From: Microvirga sp. KLBC 81 | Lineage (GTDB): Bacteria; Pseudomonadota; Alphaproteobacteria; Rhizobiales; Beijerinckiaceae | Length of the DNA stretch: 64,000 bases | Assembly (NCBI RefSeq): GCF_003075415.1 | Contig: NZ_QDAH01000014.1 | Coordinates: 33,480 to 97,479, forward strand | Reading direction: 5' to 3' | Shown here: piece by piece, positions 1 through 10,422 of the stretch | Position numbering within the stretch: the stretch's first letter is position 1 | Layout: every line of letters starts with the position of its first letter | The notes under the pieces: model-generated | Database searches by the model: none | Seen by the model: the letters and a program-made list of their open reading frames with translations, nothing else | What the model was told of the DNA's origin: nothing | Translations under genes and position numbers: made by a program

Positions 1-1916
1 CGCGCGACCTCAACGGCGTCCTCGCCGGTGACACCACCCTCGGCCCAGTCAGTCGCGGAGATCCGCACCGACATCGGCTTGTGCGCGGGCCAGACCTCCC
101 GCATGGCGTCAAACACCTCAAGCGGGAAACGCAGCCGGTTTTCCAGCGAGCCGCCATACTCGTCTGTGCGGCGGTTGGTGAGCGGCGAGATGAAGCTCGC
201 CAAGAGGTAGCCGTGAGCGCAGTGCAGTTCGAGCATGTCGAACCCGGCACACTCGCCGCGCTCGGCAGCTTCGACGAACTGGCTCCTGATGATGTCCATA
301 TCGGCGAGGGTTGTCTCGCGCGGAACCTTGCTGTCAGGGAAGTAGGGAATCGGGGAGGCCGAGCAGATATCCCAGCCGCCTTCCTCAAGCGGCCGGTCCA
401 TTCCCTCCCACATGAGCTTCGTCGCGCCCTTGCGACCGGAATGTCCCAGCTGCAGGCAGAACTTCGCCGCGGAATTGGCGTGAACGAATTCGACGATCCG
501 CTTCCAGGCTGCCTCCTGTTCATCGTTCCAGAGTCCTGTGCAGCCACGCGTGATGCGGGCCTCCGGCGAGACGCAGGTCATCTCGGTGAAGATCAGCCCC
601 GCGCCGCCGACGGCGCGGGATCCGTAATGGACGAAGTGCCAGTCTCCGGGAACGCCGTCCTTTGCCGAATACATATCCATCGGAGACACGACGACCCTGT
701 TGGGAACCACCATCTCCCGCAGACGGAAAGGCTGGAACATCGGCACGCTCGGGTTATCGATGGAGACGTCGAATCCCTTCCCACGCACCTGGCTCGCGAA
801 CGTGCGGTCGACGGCCGCCACGAAATCCGGAGCGCGCAGACGCAGGTTGTCGTAAGTGATGGCCTTGGCGCGGGTCATCACGCCGAAGGCGAATTGCACG
901 GGGTCGAAATCCCAGAAGCGCGCGACGTGCTCGAACCAGACGAGGGAGACGTCGGCGGCATGCTGGGTCTTCTCCACCTCCTCGCGCCGTCCGGTCTCGT
1001 AAAGGGACAATGCTCCTTCGACGGTGGCATCGCGCCGGAACGCCTCGTAGAGGGCGATGGCATCCTCCATGGCGAGTTTCGTGCCTGACCCGATAGAAAA
1101 ATGCGCCGAGGCCTTGGCATCGCCCAGCAGCACCTTGTTGCCCATGACCCAGCGCTGGTTCCGGATCATCGGGAAATTACGCCAGATCGAGCGGTTGGTG
1201 AGAATGCGATGCCCACCGAGGAACCAGCCGAAGATCTTTCCCATGAGCGCCGCCGACTCGGCTTCGCTCATATCCTTCAGACCTGCCCGTTCGAAAGTCT
1301 CCGGATCGGTCTCGAAAACCCAGGTGGAACGATTCGCTTCGTATTGATAGGCATGAGCGATGAATGGCCCCCATTCTGTCTCTTGGAAGATAAAGGTGAA
1401 TGCGTCGAGCGGCCTGGTTGATCCCATCCAGGCAAACTTGTTGGGCCGCAGATCAATCTCCGGCTGGAAGTGTCCCGCATAACGGTCCCGGAAGCGACTA
1501 TTGATGCCGTCCGCCACAACGACGAGATCCGCGTCGTCGAACAGGCTCTCGTCGTCCACGTCGACCGCGTAGCGAAGCCTTACTCCGAGTTCCGCCGCGC
1601 GATCCTGCAGGATGAGGAGCAATGTCCGGCGTGAGCAGCCGCAGAATCCGTTGCCGCCGATCCGGTGCTCGGTTCCCTTGAAATGGATCGCGATATCGTC
1701 CCAATAGGCGAATTCCCGCGTGATCCTCTGGTAGCTCGGAAGATCGTATTTCTCGAAATTGTCCAGCGTCGCATCGGAAAACACGACACCGAAGCCGAAT
1801 GTCTCGTCGGCACGGTTGCGCTCATAGACCGTGATATCCGCCTCCGGCTGGAGCTTCTTCAGCAGGATGGAGAAGTAGAGGCCCGCAGGGCCGCCGCCGA
1901 TGATCGCCGTTTTCAT
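1..1916 (-). CDS. Bifunctional aryl-CoA flavin monooxygenase/reductase (salicylyl-CoA 5-hydroxylase / 2-aminobenzoyl-CoA monooxygenase type), 3' end outside window
   Basis: The first 638 codons are present; the protein runs off the left edge. Residues 1-~380 form a FAD aromatic hydroxylase domain with the dinucleotide motif [11 protein letters not shown] near the N-terminus and [14 protein letters not shown] FAD motif near residue 280. From about residue 390 an Old Yellow Enzyme-like flavin reductase domain begins ([20 protein letters not shown], later [17 protein letters not shown]). This two-domain order is characteristic of salicylyl-CoA 5-hydroxylase and 2-aminobenzoyl-CoA monooxygenase/reductase, which hydroxylate and, for aminobenzoyl-CoA, also reduce the ring. 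It lies 86 bp downstream of an aryl-CoA ligase on the same strand, which would supply the CoA thioester. The ATG is chosen because the FAD motif starts six residues in. Substrate (anthraniloyl- versus salicylyl-CoA) cannot be fixed from sequence alone. Confidence 0.88.
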   Translation of the reverse strand, partial: MKTAIIGGGPAGLYFSILLKKLQPEADITVYERNRADETFGFGVVFSDATLDNFEKYDLPSYQRITREFAYWDDIAIHFKGTEHRIGGNGFCGCSRRTLLLILQDRAAELGVRLRYAVDVDDESLFDDADLVVVADGINSRFRDRYAGHFQPEIDLRPNKFAWMGSTRPLDAFTFIFQETEWGPFIAHAYQYEANRSTWVFETDPETFERAGLKDMSEAESAALMGKIFGWFLGGHRILTNRSIWRNFPMIRNQRWVMGNKVLLGDAKASAHFSIGSGTKLAMEDAIALYEAFRRDATVEGALSLYETGRREEVEKTQHAADVSLVWFEHVARFWDFDPVQFAFGVMTRAKAITYDNLRLRAPDFVAAVDRTFASQVRGKGFDVSIDNPSVPMFQPFRLREMVVPNRVVVSPMDMYSAKDGVPGDWHFVHYGSRAVGGAGLIFTEMTCVSPEARITRGCTGLWNDEQEAAWKRIVEFVHANSAAKFCLQLGHSGRKGATKLMWEGMDRPLEEGGWDICSASPIPYFPDSKVPRETTLADMDIIRSQFVEAAERGECAGFDMLELHCAHGYLLASFISPLTNRRTDEYGGSLENRLRFPLEVFDAMREVWPAHKPMSVRISATDWAEGGVTGEDAVEVA

Positions 1917-2002
1917 GAAAGCCGAACCCACCCAGTCATTTTGCTTCAAGATCAAAGCAATTTCCGATCAACCATTGTGACGCCTGCTCAACGCAATGAG
2001 CC

Positions 2003-3655
2003 TCAGGCACTCGCGACCTCACTTTTCTGACCTTTGTGTTCCTGGGCCATGCGGCGCAGTTCGAAACGCTGGAGCTTCCCGGTCTGCGTCCGCGGCAAGG
2101 CATCGAGATATTCGATGACGCGGGGGTATTTGTAAGGTGCGATCTCGGCCTTCACGTGCTCCTGGAGCCTCTTGGTGAGATCAGGGCCCGGAGCATAATC
2201 GGCGCGCAGGACGACATACGCTTTCACGATTGTTCCCCGCCCGTCGTCGGGAGCTCCGACCACGCCGCATTCCGCGACGGCCGGGTGGGTCAGCAATACG
2301 GCTTCCACTTCCGGTCCTGCGATGTTGTAGCCGGACGAGATGATCATGTCGTCGGAGCGGGCCTGATACCAGAAGTACCCGTCTTCATCCATGAGGTACG
2401 TGTCGCCAGTGATGTTCCAGCCGTTCTGCACGTATTTGCGCTGCCGCTCATCCGCGAGATAGCGGCAGCCGGTCGGTCCGCGCACAGCCAGGCGTCCGAT
2501 GCTCCCGGGTGGAAGCGTCCGACCGTCCTCGTCGATGATCTTCGCCTCATAGCCTGGAACCGGCTTGCCAGTAGCACCGGGGCGGATCTCGTCTTCCGCC
2601 GCGGCGATGAAGATGTGCAGCATCTCCGTCGCGCCGATCCCGTCCATCAGCTTGATGCCGGTGGCCTCCTCCCAGGCCTCGAAGGTGGCCTTGGGCAGTG
2701 GCTCACCGGCGGAGACACATTTGCGAAGCGAAGAAATGTCATGGTCCGCAAGCTTCGACAGCATGGCGCGGTAGGCGGTCGGTGCCGTGAAACAGATGGT
2801 TGCCTTGTACCGAGCAATCGCAGAGAGAAGATCGTCCGGTCCGGCTTTCTCCAGAAGCACGGTCGAAGCGCCGATCCGCATGGGGAAGAGCACGATGCCG
2901 CCGAGTCCGAAAGTGAAGGCCAGCGGTGGAGATCCGATGAAGCGATCGCTCGACTCCGCCCGCAGAACGTTCTTCGCATAAGCATCGCAGATTGCGAGCA
3001 TGTCACGATGGAAATGCATCGTGCCCTTGGGTTCGCCCGTCGTGCCTGAGGTGAACCCAATGAGGCACACATCATCCGCCGCCGTATCGGCGGCCCGGAA
3101 GTCCGGCGAGGCATCGGACATGAGCGCCTCAAGGTTTTCCGGCCCGTCGGAGCCCCAGTAGACGACATGGCGCAGTTCTGGTGACAGTGCTGTTGCGCCC
3201 TCCATCTCCTCGGAGAGACGATGATCGCACAAGGCGATGGCTATCTTGGCCTTGGCGATGGGATAGGCGATTTCCTTGGCACGCAGGAGGGGCATCGTCG
3301 CGACCACGACTCCTCCTGCCTTCAGGACAGCAAGATAAGCCGCCACCATCATCGGATTGTTGGCCGAACGCAGCAGGACACGATTTCCCGGCACGAAGCC
3401 GAGCTTATGGACGAGCACGTTGCAGATCCGATTCACCCGCCCCTGCAACTCGCTATAGGTGAGCGTCTCGGCAGGGCTGATGAGGCAGAGTTCATCTCCC
3501 CTGCCCTCGTCCACCCATCGGTCGAGGAACTCCGCCGCGCAGTTGATCCGCTCCGAATATTGTAGTTCCGGTCGGTCGAACAGGAAGGCAGGCCATTGAT
3601 CCTGAGGAGGGAGGTTGTCTCTCGCGAAGGTGTCCACATGTGCCGTGTCAGCCAT
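2003..3655 (-). CDS. Aryl-CoA ligase, 2-aminobenzoate/benzoate-CoA ligase family
   Basis: A 550-residue acyl-adenylate-forming enzyme that activates an aromatic acid with ATP and CoA. The AMP-binding motif FTSGTTGEPKG is at about residues 201-211, followed by DGIGATEMLHIF (A5), the hinge region YFWYQARSDDMIISSGYNI, and PRTQTGKLQR near the C-terminus with the adenylation lysine. The internal ATG is used rather than a start 29 codons upstream because homologues begin near here and an AGAGGAA ribosome site precedes it. The downstream gene is the aryl-CoA monooxygenase, so the pair performs activation and then ring attack. The divergent neighbour is a branched-chain-type ABC transporter. Benzoate, salicylate and anthranilate are all possible substrates; the formamidase-like gene nearby favours anthranilate (inference). 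Confidence 0.88.
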   Translation of the reverse strand: MADTAHVDTFARDNLPPQDQWPAFLFDRPELQYSERINCAAEFLDRWVDEGRGDELCLISPAETLTYSELQGRVNRICNVLVHKLGFVPGNRVLLRSANNPMMVAAYLAVLKAGGVVVATMPLLRAKEIAYPIAKAKIAIALCDHRLSEEMEGATALSPELRHVVYWGSDGPENLEALMSDASPDFRAADTAADDVCLIGFTSGTTGEPKGTMHFHRDMLAICDAYAKNVLRAESSDRFIGSPPLAFTFGLGGIVLFPMRIGASTVLLEKAGPDDLLSAIARYKATICFTAPTAYRAMLSKLADHDISSLRKCVSAGEPLPKATFEAWEEATGIKLMDGIGATEMLHIFIAAAEDEIRPGATGKPVPGYEAKIIDEDGRTLPPGSIGRLAVRGPTGCRYLADERQRKYVQNGWNITGDTYLMDEDGYFWYQARSDDMIISSGYNIAGPEVEAVLLTHPAVAECGVVGAPDDGRGTIVKAYVVLRADYAPGPDLTKRLQEHVKAEIAPYKYPRVIEYLDALPRTQTGKLQRFELRRMAQEHKGQKSEVASA

Positions 3656-4042
3656 CGTCCGTTCCTCTGCTCTGTTTTTGCGCGAGGACGCATCGTGCGG
3701 AGCAAAGTTGGCGGGATCTGAGACGCTTCGGGGAGGTCGCATCGGGTAGCGAACCTCGCCGTCTCTGGCCGCTCACGCTCTATCACGCGCCTGTCATTCG
3801 CAACCTTCCTCTGCGGAACAATCCGCTTGAAGAAAGCTGGAAATTATTTAAAGTCTAAAATAATTCTTGGCAATCCCAAACCTGGGGATTCAGGCACTTG
3901 GCTCCGGCGGAAAGGAGTGTTCGGCAGGCCAAAATTGCTGCACAGTACCGCCGACCGCCGGCGAGGCGCATCTCGCGCCCCGCCGTCACAATCGCGCAGC
4001 ACGGCAAACCGTGCGCGGGGAACAGCCACACGGGAGTGCATG
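3656..4042. promoter_or_regulatory. Divergent control region between ligase and transporter operons
   Basis: A 387-bp gap between two divergently transcribed units. No convincing protein is encoded. It contains a conspicuous AT-rich patch (about 3830-3870) in otherwise GC-rich DNA, including a palindrome annotated separately. It is the only place where promoters for both the ligase/monooxygenase pair and the transporter operon can lie. No regulator gene is visible inside the window for this island. Confidence 0.6.
3842..3865. promoter_or_regulatory. AT-rich palindrome, candidate operator
   Basis: Perfect 8-bp arms AATTATTT and AAATAATT flank an 8-bp spacer. It sits about 180 bp from each start codon inside the shared divergent region. 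The symmetry and AT-richness are seen directly; a role as regulator site is inferred. Confidence 0.45.
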
Positions 4043-5218
4043 ATGAATCTGATTACCAAAACCCTCGGCATGAGCTTGGCGTTTGGTCTTGCGGCCGCGC
4101 CAGCTCTGGCGCAGGAGAAACTGAAGGTGGGCCTGCTCCTGACCCTCTCCGGTCCCTCGGCCGTGCTGGGTCAGCAGGCGCGCGACGGCTTCCAACTCGC
4201 CATGAAGGATCTCGGCGGAAAGCTCGGCGGGCGCGATGTCGAGGTGATCGTCGTGGATGACGAATTGAAGCCCGACGTGGCGGTGACGAAGGTCAAGGGC
4301 CTGCTCGAGCGCGACAAGGTCGATTTCGTCGTCGGTCCGATCTTCTCGAACGTGGCGGTTGCCGTCCACAAGCCGATCGTGGATACACAGACCTTCTACA
4401 TCAGCACCAATGCGGGCCCCTCGATCCTCGCCGGCAAGAGCTGCAATCCCTACTTCTTCGCAACATCCTATCAGAATGACCAGAACCATGAGGTTCTCGG
4501 CAAGGTCGCGCAGGACCGAGGCTACAAGAAGGTCTACCTCCTCGCTCCGAACTACCAAGCGGGCAAGGATTCCCTCGCCGGGTTCAAGCGGCACTACAAG
4601 GGCGAGATCGTTGAGGAATCCTACGTTCCGCTCAACACTCTCGACTTCCAGTCGGAACTCGCCAAGATCGCCTCGCTACAACCAGACGCAATCTTCACCT
4701 TCATGCCAGGCGGCATGGGCGTGAACCTGGTCAAGCAGTACCGCGCCGCAGGTCTTGCTGACCGCATTCCCTTCCTGTCCGCTTTCACGGTCGATGAATC
4801 AACCCTGCCTGCGCAGCAGGATGCAGCGATCGGCATGCTGGGTGGCTCGAACTGGGCGCCCAACCTTGACACGCCGCTGAACAAGAAGTTCGTCGCGGCC
4901 TATGAGGCAGCCTATAATTCCGTGCCGGGCTCCTATTCCATGCATGCCTATGACGCGGCCCTTCTGATCGACAGCGCCTTGAAAGCGACCGGCGGCAAGA
5001 TGGACAACAAGGACGCCGTGCAGGCAGCCATCAAGAAGGCCGATTTCAAATCGCTGCGCGGCGACTTCAAGTTCGGCGCGAACGGATTTCCGATCCAGGA
5101 TTTCTATCTGGTGAAGGTGGCCAAGCGCGCGGATGGCAAGTTCCAGACTGAGATCGTGGAAAAGGTGTTCGACGACTACACTGATGCCTATGCCAAGGAA
5201 TGCGCGGCGACGAACTAG
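4043..5218 (+). CDS. Branched-chain-type ABC transporter substrate-binding protein
   Basis: A 391-residue periplasmic binding protein of the LivJ/LivK (type 1) family. A signal peptide of about 23 residues ends at APALAQ, followed by EKLKVGLLLTLSGPSAVLGQQ, the typical opening of this family. It would capture the substrate in the periplasm and deliver it to the LivHM-like permeases encoded next. Two ATGs are adjacent; the second is preferred since GGGAG lies six bases before it. The gene starts the plus-strand operon and is followed by palindromic repeats before the permease gene, an arrangement that can give higher expression of the binding protein. Next to aromatic-CoA genes the ligand is probably an aromatic acid or kynurenine-like compound rather than leucine (inference). 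Confidence 0.92.
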   Translation: MNLITKTLGMSLAFGLAAAPALAQEKLKVGLLLTLSGPSAVLGQQARDGFQLAMKDLGGKLGGRDVEVIVVDDELKPDVAVTKVKGLLERDKVDFVVGPIFSNVAVAVHKPIVDTQTFYISTNAGPSILAGKSCNPYFFATSYQNDQNHEVLGKVAQDRGYKKVYLLAPNYQAGKDSLAGFKRHYKGEIVEESYVPLNTLDFQSELAKIASLQPDAIFTFMPGGMGVNLVKQYRAAGLADRIPFLSAFTVDESTLPAQQDAAIGMLGGSNWAPNLDTPLNKKFVAAYEAAYNSVPGSYSMHAYDAALLIDSALKATGGKMDNKDAVQAAIKKADFKSLRGDFKFGANGFPIQDFYLVKVAKRADGKFQTEIVEKVFDDYTDAYAKECAATN

Positions 5219-5261
5219 CGCATCGTGCGGAAAAGTGGACCCGGTTTTCCGCACGATGCGC
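5218..5261. repeat. Family B palindromic repeat (locus 1)
   Basis: Perfect 17-bp arms starting GCGCATCGTGCGGAAAA with a 10-nt loop. The first base is the last base of the binding-protein stop codon, so the hairpin starts right at the gene end. The same core recurs at seven other places in the window. Confidence 0.9.
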
Positions 5262-5272
5262 CAATTGACCAG

Positions 5273-5324
5273 AGAGCATCGGATTGATCCCAAAAGTGCA
5301 GTCCACTTTTGGGTCCGATGCTCT
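5273..5324. repeat. Family A palindromic repeat (locus 1)
   Basis: Outer arms AGAGCATCGGA/TCCGATGCTCT (11 bp) and inner arms CCCAAAAGTG/CACTTTTGGG. It lies 11 bp from the family B copy; the A and B units occur mostly as such pairs. Confidence 0.9.
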
Positions 5325-5441
5325 AGAATCGCATGACCATGAGAGGCTCTGTCTCGAGCTTGCCTTGGGACAGGGCAATCCTTTGTACCGCAAACATCAT
5401 CCGAACATTTCCGATGAGTGTTTGCCGCCATTGAAGCGCCG

Positions 5442-6362
5442 ATGACGACGACTCTTCTCCTCATCCAAGCCCTGAACGGCCTTCAGTTCGGGCTCATCCT
5501 GTTTCTGATTGCCGCTGGGCTGACCCTGGTGTTCGGAGTGATGGACTTCATCAACCTGGCTCACGGCGTTCAATACATGATCGGCGCATATCTGGTCGCC
5601 GCATTCAGTGCCTGGACCGGAAGCTTCGGCTGGGCGCTTCTGCTGGGGCTTGCGACCACTCTGGCCTTCGGCCTCCTCCTCGAAGTTCTGATCTTCCGGC
5701 ACCTCTACGACAGGGATCATCTCGATCAGGTTCTCGCCACCTTCGGCGTGATCCTGTTCCTGAACCAGGGCGTGAAATTCATCTGGGGCGCGGCTCCCCT
5801 TAGCGTGCCCGTTCCTGAGATCCTCTCGGGCTCCGTGGAGATCGCGAGCGGCCTGCTCTACCCGGTCTACCGCCTCGCGATCATCGCCGCTGGCCTTACG
5901 GTGGCAGCGCTGCTCTATGGCCTCGTCAACCACACCCGGATCGGAATGCTGGTCCGCGCAGGCGCGACGAATGCGCCGATGGTGTCGGCGCTCGGCGTCA
6001 ATATCCAGAGGCTGTTCATGATCGTGTTCGGCTTCGGCGCCATGCTCGCAGGTTTTGCTGGGGCGATGGTTGCGCCGATCCTCTCTGTGGAGCCGGGCAT
6101 GGGCGACAACGTCCTGATCCTCGCTTTTGTGGTGATCGTGATCGGCGGTATCGGCTCCATCCGCGGAGCGTTCCTGGCGGCCCTCCTCATTGGACTCGTC
6201 GATACGGTCGGGCGCTCCTTCGCACCCAACCTCCTCCGGCTCTTTCTTGACCCCGCAGCCGCGAGCCAGGCAGGACGCGCCATCGCTCCAATGCTGATCT
6301 ATATCTTCATGGCAGCGGTGCTGTTCTTCCGTCCCTCGGGCCTCTTTCCCGCGAAACGGTGA
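5442..6362 (+). CDS. livH: Branched-chain-type ABC transporter permease LivH
   Basis: A 306-residue membrane protein of the LivH family with several hydrophobic segments and the family pattern LNGLQFGLILFLIAAGLTL at the N-terminus and IVIGGIGSIRGAFLAALLIG near residue 240 (the EAA-like cytoplasmic loop). It forms one half of the inner-membrane channel with the next gene. The ATG used begins MTTTLLL; a GTG eight codons upstream is possible. The stop overlaps the possible upstream GTG start of livM, indicating translational coupling. Confidence 0.92.
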   Translation: MTTTLLLIQALNGLQFGLILFLIAAGLTLVFGVMDFINLAHGVQYMIGAYLVAAFSAWTGSFGWALLLGLATTLAFGLLLEVLIFRHLYDRDHLDQVLATFGVILFLNQGVKFIWGAAPLSVPVPEILSGSVEIASGLLYPVYRLAIIAAGLTVAALLYGLVNHTRIGMLVRAGATNAPMVSALGVNIQRLFMIVFGFGAMLAGFAGAMVAPILSVEPGMGDNVLILAFVVIVIGGIGSIRGAFLAALLIGLVDTVGRSFAPNLLRLFLDPAAASQAGRAIAPMLIYIFMAAVLFFRPSGLFPAKR

Positions 6363-6373
6363 GGCGCGCATCC

Positions 6374-7405
6374 ATGACCGAACTGACCGAGATGCAGTCC
6401 ACCCCCGTGCCCTCCCCTTCTATGCGGCTTGAGCTCATTCCCATCATCCTCTTCGCTGCTTTCGCGGCGACGCCTATTCTTGCTGCCTATTCGGGCGCGG
6501 AAGGCTATGTTCTTTCCCTGCTGACCCGCGTGATGATCTTCGGCATCGCAGCCATATCGCTCGATCTCATTCTCGGCTACGGCGCTCTCGTGAGCTTCGG
6601 CCATGCGGCATTTCTCGGCATCGGAGGCTACGCTGTCGGCATCCTGGCGAGCCATGGCATTGAGGATGCGCTCATCCAGATCCCCGTCGCCCTTGCAGCC
6701 TCCGCTGCCTTTGCGTTCCTGACAGGCGCAATCTCGCTCAGGACCAAGGGTGTTTATTTCATCATGATCACCCTCGCCTTCGGGCAGATGCTGTTCTTCC
6801 TCGCAACCTCGCTCGCTGCCTATGGCGGCGACGATGGTATGACCCTGTCCGCGCGCAGCCTTGTCGCAGGATGGGGCGTCCTGAAGAATGACGTCGCTTT
6901 CTATTGGGTAACTCTGCTCTGCCTGCTGGGAACCTATGGGCTTTCCAGAGCCGTCGTCGCCTCCCGGTTCGGGCGCGTCCTGCGCGGCACACGAGAAAAC
7001 ACGATCCGGATGGAGGCCATCGGCTTCCAACCCTTCCGTTATCAGCTCGTCGCCTATGTGCTCAGCGGCATGATGGCCGGGCTTGCTGGATTCCTGCTCG
7101 CCAACCAGGCCGAATTCGTCAGCCCCGCCTTCATGACATGGCAGAGATCGGGCGAACTGATCTTCATGGTCGTGCTCGGCGGACTAGGTTCCCTGCATGG
7201 CGCGGTCATCGGCGCAGCCACCTTCCTGCTCCTTGAGGAGTTCCTGCCGGAGATTCTCCATGTAGTGAGCTTCTTCCTGAACGATGACGTCCGCTCACGG
7301 CTGGCCGAGAACTGGAAGATGGTCTTCGGCCCTCTGCTCATCCTGATCGTGCTGTTTGCCCGAGGCGGGATCATGGGACTCCTCAAGCGAGGCCATCATG
7401 ACTAA
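6374..7405 (+). CDS. livM: Branched-chain-type ABC transporter permease LivM
   Basis: A 343-residue permease with multiple membrane segments. Family landmarks are LDLILGYGALVSFGHAAFLGIGGYAVG (shown here in part; the SFGHAAF core is diagnostic) and VVLGGLGSLHGAVIGA near the C-terminus. The ATG is preferred over a GTG five codons earlier that overlaps the livH stop. Its end overlaps the start of the ATPase gene by eight bases. It pairs with LivH to form the pore for the binding protein upstream. Confidence 0.92.
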   Translation: MTELTEMQSTPVPSPSMRLELIPIILFAAFAATPILAAYSGAEGYVLSLLTRVMIFGIAAISLDLILGYGALVSFGHAAFLGIGGYAVGILASHGIEDALIQIPVALAASAAFAFLTGAISLRTKGVYFIMITLAFGQMLFFLATSLAAYGGDDGMTLSARSLVAGWGVLKNDVAFYWVTLLCLLGTYGLSRAVVASRFGRVLRGTRENTIRMEAIGFQPFRYQLVAYVLSGMMAGLAGFLLANQAEFVSPAFMTWQRSGELIFMVVLGGLGSLHGAVIGAATFLLLEEFLPEILHVVSFFLNDDVRSRLAENWKMVFGPLLILIVLFARGGIMGLLKRGHHD

Positions 7406-8152
7406 ATCCGTGCTTGAACTCCGCAATCTGCGGAAGGCTTATGGTGCTCTCGCTGTCACGGATGACGTGAGCCTGTCCGTCCACCCGGGCGAACTCCACG
7501 CCGTTATCGGCCCCAACGGCGCAGGCAAGACGACCCTCATCCACCAGATTTCCGGTCTCTTGCCTTCCGATTCCGGTGAGATCATCTTCGACGGCGAGGA
7601 TGTCACGCGTCTGCCCATGTATCAGCGCGTGAGGCGAGGGCTCGCCCGCTCATTCCAGATCACGTCCATCCTGCCGGGCTTTTCGACACTCGAGAACGTG
7701 GCTCTCGCCGTCCAGGCACGCTCCGGCTCGAGCTTCCGGTTCTTTGGCCATGCGGCGCGGGAGAAAGCACTAAACGAGCCTGCCATGAATTGCCTGAACC
7801 TGGTCGGCCTCGGAGCCCGGGCGCAGATCATTGCGGGTCTTCTGTCCCATGGCGAGAAGCGCCAGCTCGAACTCGCGATCGCCCTAGCAACGGAACCGAA
7901 GCTCCTTCTTCTCGACGAGCCACTCGCCGGCACCGGGCATGAGGAATCCCAGCGCGTGGTAGAGACCCTGCGGCGATTGAAGAGCTACACCACGATCGTT
8001 CTCATCGAGCATGACATGGATGCGGTCTTCTCTCTGGCGGATCGCGTGAGCGTCCTCGTGTATGGCCGTCTGATCGCCACCGGCACGCCGGAGCGAGTCA
8101 GAGCCCATGCGGAGGTGCGCGCCGCCTATCTCGGTGAGGAGGAGGTCGTCTG

Positions 8153-8153
<1 letters not shown>
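7398..8153 (+). CDS. livG: ABC transporter ATPase LivG
   Basis: A 251-residue nucleotide-binding subunit. Walker A is GPNGAGKTT near residue 39, the signature is LLSHGEKRQLELAIAL, Walker B is LLLLDEP, and the switch histidine is in LIEHDMDAV. The order and the conserved MYQRVRRGLARSFQ segment are typical of LivG. It overlaps livM by eight bases and livF by one base (TGATG), so the subunits are translationally coupled. It powers uptake by the LivHM-type channel. Confidence 0.93.
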
Positions 8154-8851
<698 letters not shown>

Positions 8852-8867
8852 GCGGAGCAACGGATCC

Positions 8868-9689
8868 ATGGCAAGCGGCGAACTCGATCTCGAAGCCGAA
8901 TACAACAACCGGGCCCGCGTGCCGGACCATGCCGTTCACTTCGCCGGCTGGCAGCGGGATGCCGCAGCCTATCGCGCAACCGCCCGCTGCGAGCTCGACC
9001 TCGCCTACGGACCGGGCGAGCGCCACCGGCTCGATCTGTTTCATCCCCAAAACGCCGATGCTGGCGGCCCGATCGTCCTGTTCATCCATGGCGGCTACTG
9101 GCAGGCCTTCGAGAAGTCGTCCTTCAGCCATCTGGCGCGTGGTGCCAATGAGCGTGGGTTCACGGTTGCTGTGCCGAGCTATGACCTGGCTCCCGCATTG
9201 TTGCTCGCCGACATCATCACCGTGATCGAGGCGGCGGCGAGCTTTGTCATGCTGCACACCGGCCGCCCACTGGTCGCCGTGGGTCATTCGGCGGGCGGCC
9301 ATCTGGCGGCATGCCTCATGGCGCGACCTGCCACTTTGCCACGACCGATCAGGGCTGCGATGCCGATCTCCGGTCTATTCGATCTTGTCCCCCTCGTCCC
9401 GACCTCAATCAACAAGGCGCTTGGCTTGACGATCGAGGAGGCGCGAAGCCTAAGCCCTCTCGACTGGCCGCCTCCTGCCAGTGGCCGCCTCACCGCCGTT
9501 GTCGGCGGGGCCGAGAGCAGCGAGTTCCTGCGCCAGTCCCGAATGATTGTCGAGCGATGGGGCAAAGCCGGGATCGCAACGCGTTACCACGAGGTGCCGG
9601 AAGCTCATCACTTTGACGTGATCGCGGGACTCGCGAGCCCCGCCGATCCACTCGTCGATCTTCTAGCCGACTTGGCAGCGGAGGCATAG
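8868..9689 (+). CDS. Alpha/beta hydrolase, kynurenine formamidase-like
   Basis: A 273-residue alpha/beta hydrolase. HGGYW at residues 74-78 matches the HGGXW oxyanion motif of animal/bacterial kynurenine formamidases and carboxylesterases, the nucleophile is Ser141 in GHSAGG, and the likely catalytic His lies in EAHHFDVI near the C-terminus. Kynurenine formamidase hydrolyses N-formylkynurenine to kynurenine, a step leading to anthranilate. It follows livF by 16 bp in the same operon and faces aryl-CoA ligase and aryl-CoA monooxygenase genes, which makes an aromatic amide or ester substrate likely. Its end directly abuts an IS6 fragment, so the last residues may have been altered by the insertion. 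Specificity is inferred, not shown. Confidence 0.75.
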   Translation: MASGELDLEAEYNNRARVPDHAVHFAGWQRDAAAYRATARCELDLAYGPGERHRLDLFHPQNADAGGPIVLFIHGGYWQAFEKSSFSHLARGANERGFTVAVPSYDLAPALLLADIITVIEAAASFVMLHTGRPLVAVGHSAGGHLAACLMARPATLPRPIRAAMPISGLFDLVPLVPTSINKALGLTIEEARSLSPLDWPPPASGRLTAVVGGAESSEFLRQSRMIVERWGKAGIATRYHEVPEAHHFDVIAGLASPADPLVDLLADLAAEA

Positions 9690-10034
9690 TTGCAGCCGAT
9701 GGCGCGATACAAGTACATCCAGCGCCCGCGGACTTTGATACATGTCTCATCGACATGCCATTTTCTGCTGACTGGGCGCTTGCGCCGGTTGAACTGCTCC
9801 AGCAGCGGTGCGTAATGAATGGTCCAGAGATGGATAGTAGCGTGATCGACGGAGATGCCTCGTTCAGCCATCATCTCCTCGAGATCACGAAGGCTGAGGC
9901 CGTAGGCCAGATACCACCTCACGCAAAGCAGGATCACCGAGCGATCGAAATGACGGCCTTTGAACATCGTGCGTCTTCGGAACTGACCGGAGGCGTAGAC
10001 CGAACTGAGTTACCGGAGAGTTTGCGACGATTCC
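9690..10034 (-). pseudogene. IS6-family transposase remnant (N-terminal part only)
   Basis: Reading from an ATG at 9967, about 92 residues match the N-terminal half of IS6/IS26-type transposases: FKGRHFDRSVILLCVRWYL, the LRDLEEMMAERGI helix, and WHVDETCIKVRGRWMYLYRAI containing the first catalytic Asp-Glu. The match stops at the end of the hydrolase gene; the rest of the DDE domain is missing. TTTGCGAC at 10021-10028 resembles the IS6 terminal repeat and sits about 60 bp upstream of the ATG, as in intact elements. It is a non-functional remnant. Confidence 0.8.
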
Positions 10035-10422
10035 CGATAAACTGGCTACTTTTCCGATGCGTTCCGCCTGAAGAAGGATTGAGCTGTCATGCTGAGTTTT
10101 CAGACCATTATCGACAGCTTGTGCCTCCTGACGAGCGCCGGATGCGCTGGTAAGGACACGAGGACACCGTCGGCGGAGAATTATGTTTTGTACGTTAGTG
10201 GACAGACTTTGCAGTAGCGTTCACTCGGTCAGCCTAGATGTCCGATCAGACGGTGAGATCATGGAGCCCGTCACATCGTGGTTTGCCGAACCCTTCGCGA
10301 GCGAGACGTTCCAGGTGTGCGAGTAGCTTGACGTGGCAGCAGGGCAGGATAGGCTTGCCGCTTATAACGGCCAAGCTCCGGCGAAGTGCCCGATATGAGC
10401 TTGAGGACAGCGGGAGGACTGA
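10035..10422. other. Gap with no gene recognised
   Basis: 388 bp between the IS6 end and a small zinc-ribbon gene. Open frames on both strands (for example a 162-codon frame on the minus strand that covers the next gene) have no recognisable protein features. A GGGAGG site at its right end belongs to the next gene. Confidence 0.5.

Noticed and set aside
81..1088. A 335-codon open frame on the plus strand
   Set aside because: It lies antisense to the aryl-CoA monooxygenase, whose reading is continuous and strongly supported; the plus-strand product has no domain features.
5397..6371. A 324-codon frame on the minus strand
   Set aside because: Antisense of livH; composition is a mirror of codon bias in GC-rich DNA.
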